A stretch of DNA of 23,444 nt from Terrimonas_A sp036262095 (lineage in GTDB: Bacteria; Bacteroidota; Bacteroidia; Chitinophagales; Chitinophagaceae). The DNA is taken from NCBI GenBank assembly GCA_036262095.1, contig DATAJQ010000330.1:1-23444 (forward strand), in the 5' to 3' direction. The position numbers and the translations under genes are program-made. This document shows, one piece after another, positions 23,310 to 23,444 of this stretch. Within the stretch, counting starts at the first letter, position 1, and the number at the start of each line of letters is the position of its first letter. Under the pieces are notes generated by a model. That model had not been told where the DNA came from and made no database searches. It worked only from the letters and a program-made list of their open reading frames with translations.

Positions 23310-23444
23310 ATGAAACACTCATCAGTCAGTCAGGCAAAACCAAAGAGCTCAGGGCAACTAAAGCTTTTGCTCTTTTTTATGCTATTGACCATTGTAGGGA
23401 TTGCAGGTTTCCAGGCATACTGGCTGCGGGATAATTATAACCGG
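23310..23444 (+). CDS. Sensor histidine kinase, N-terminal fragment cut by the window end
   Basis: The first 45 residues are visible: a polar, basic N-terminus (MKHSSVSQAKPKSSGQLK), one membrane helix (LLLFFMLLTIVGIAGF) and QAYWLRDNYNR at the start of the periplasmic part. The pattern of a helix followed by FQAYWL and NYNRE-like residues is typical of a widespread Bacteroidota sensor kinase group. No kinase domain lies inside the window, so the call rests on this N-terminal signature and on the divergent GLPGLI gene with an activator-like operator between them. Confidence 0.6.
   Translation, partial: MKHSSVSQAKPKSSGQLKLLLFFMLLTIVGIAGFQAYWLRDNYNR

Noticed and set aside
1..23444. CRISPR arrays, tRNA or rRNA genes, insertion sequences, prophage or defence genes
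   Set aside because: No spaced direct-repeat array, no cloverleaf or rRNA-like sequence, and no transposase, integrase or nuclease-like protein was seen on either strand.

Overview
This window reads as a chromosome segment of a Bacteroidota bacterium, most likely from the Chitinophagaceae or a close relative. The evidence is the gene families present: a GLPGLI-family protein, an outer-membrane barrel with an N-terminal carboxypeptidase-regulatory domain, a DUF6090-like membrane protein, a two-FtsX-domain permease, a kdp locus with KdpD split from its kinase, and a truncated DUF6934-like gene. Several promoters also match the Bacteroidota -7 element TAnnTTTG. The genus is inference; no rRNA or tRNA is present.

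Layout. 1-3.0 kb: an aldo/keto reductase (-) with a strong 3' hairpin, a divergent HxlR-type regulator (+), and a lipoprotein of the sorbosone/PQQ glucose dehydrogenase propeller family (-). 3.3-5.0 kb: a secreted M28-type metallopeptidase (+). 5.1-5.7 kb: a decayed DUF6934-like gene, an intact 52-residue ORF too short for routine gene calling, and a bidirectional terminator. 5.7-9.0 kb: a MacB/FtsX-type ABC permease (-) and a divergent DUF6090-like protein (+). 9.1-11.9 kb: a large TonB-receptor-like outer-membrane barrel (+). 11.9-22.3 kb: a complete potassium-scavenging island. It holds a HAMP/PAS histidine kinase and an N-terminal-only KdpD (-, TAATG overlap); a 440-bp control region with a perfect 20-bp-arm palindrome, a second dyad and a candidate sigma-54 promoter; a 27-residue membrane miniprotein, kdpF, kdpA, kdpB, kdpC and a beta-barrel porin (+); and a convergent NtrC-type sigma-54 response regulator (-). 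22.4-23.4 kb: a GLPGLI protein (-) and the start of a divergent sensor histidine kinase (+), cut by the window end.

How the parts work together. The kdp island looks like a sigma-54 version of the Kdp regulon. KdpD is reduced to its cytosolic ATP-binding/USP module, the kinase is a separate two-TM protein, and the only complete response regulator is NtrC-like rather than OmpR-like KdpE.

The most striking non-coding signal lies outside kdp. The outer-membrane barrel gene (9089) and the GLPGLI gene (start 23166), about 14 kb apart and on opposite strands, share an upstream control module. It has three TTAAC boxes at 10- and 21-bp steps, then exactly 22 bp, then a TAnnTTTG-type element, then 23-24 bp to the ATG. 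This predicts that the barrel and the GLPGLI protein are co-regulated parts of one envelope system, most likely controlled by the two-component system whose kinase starts at 23310.
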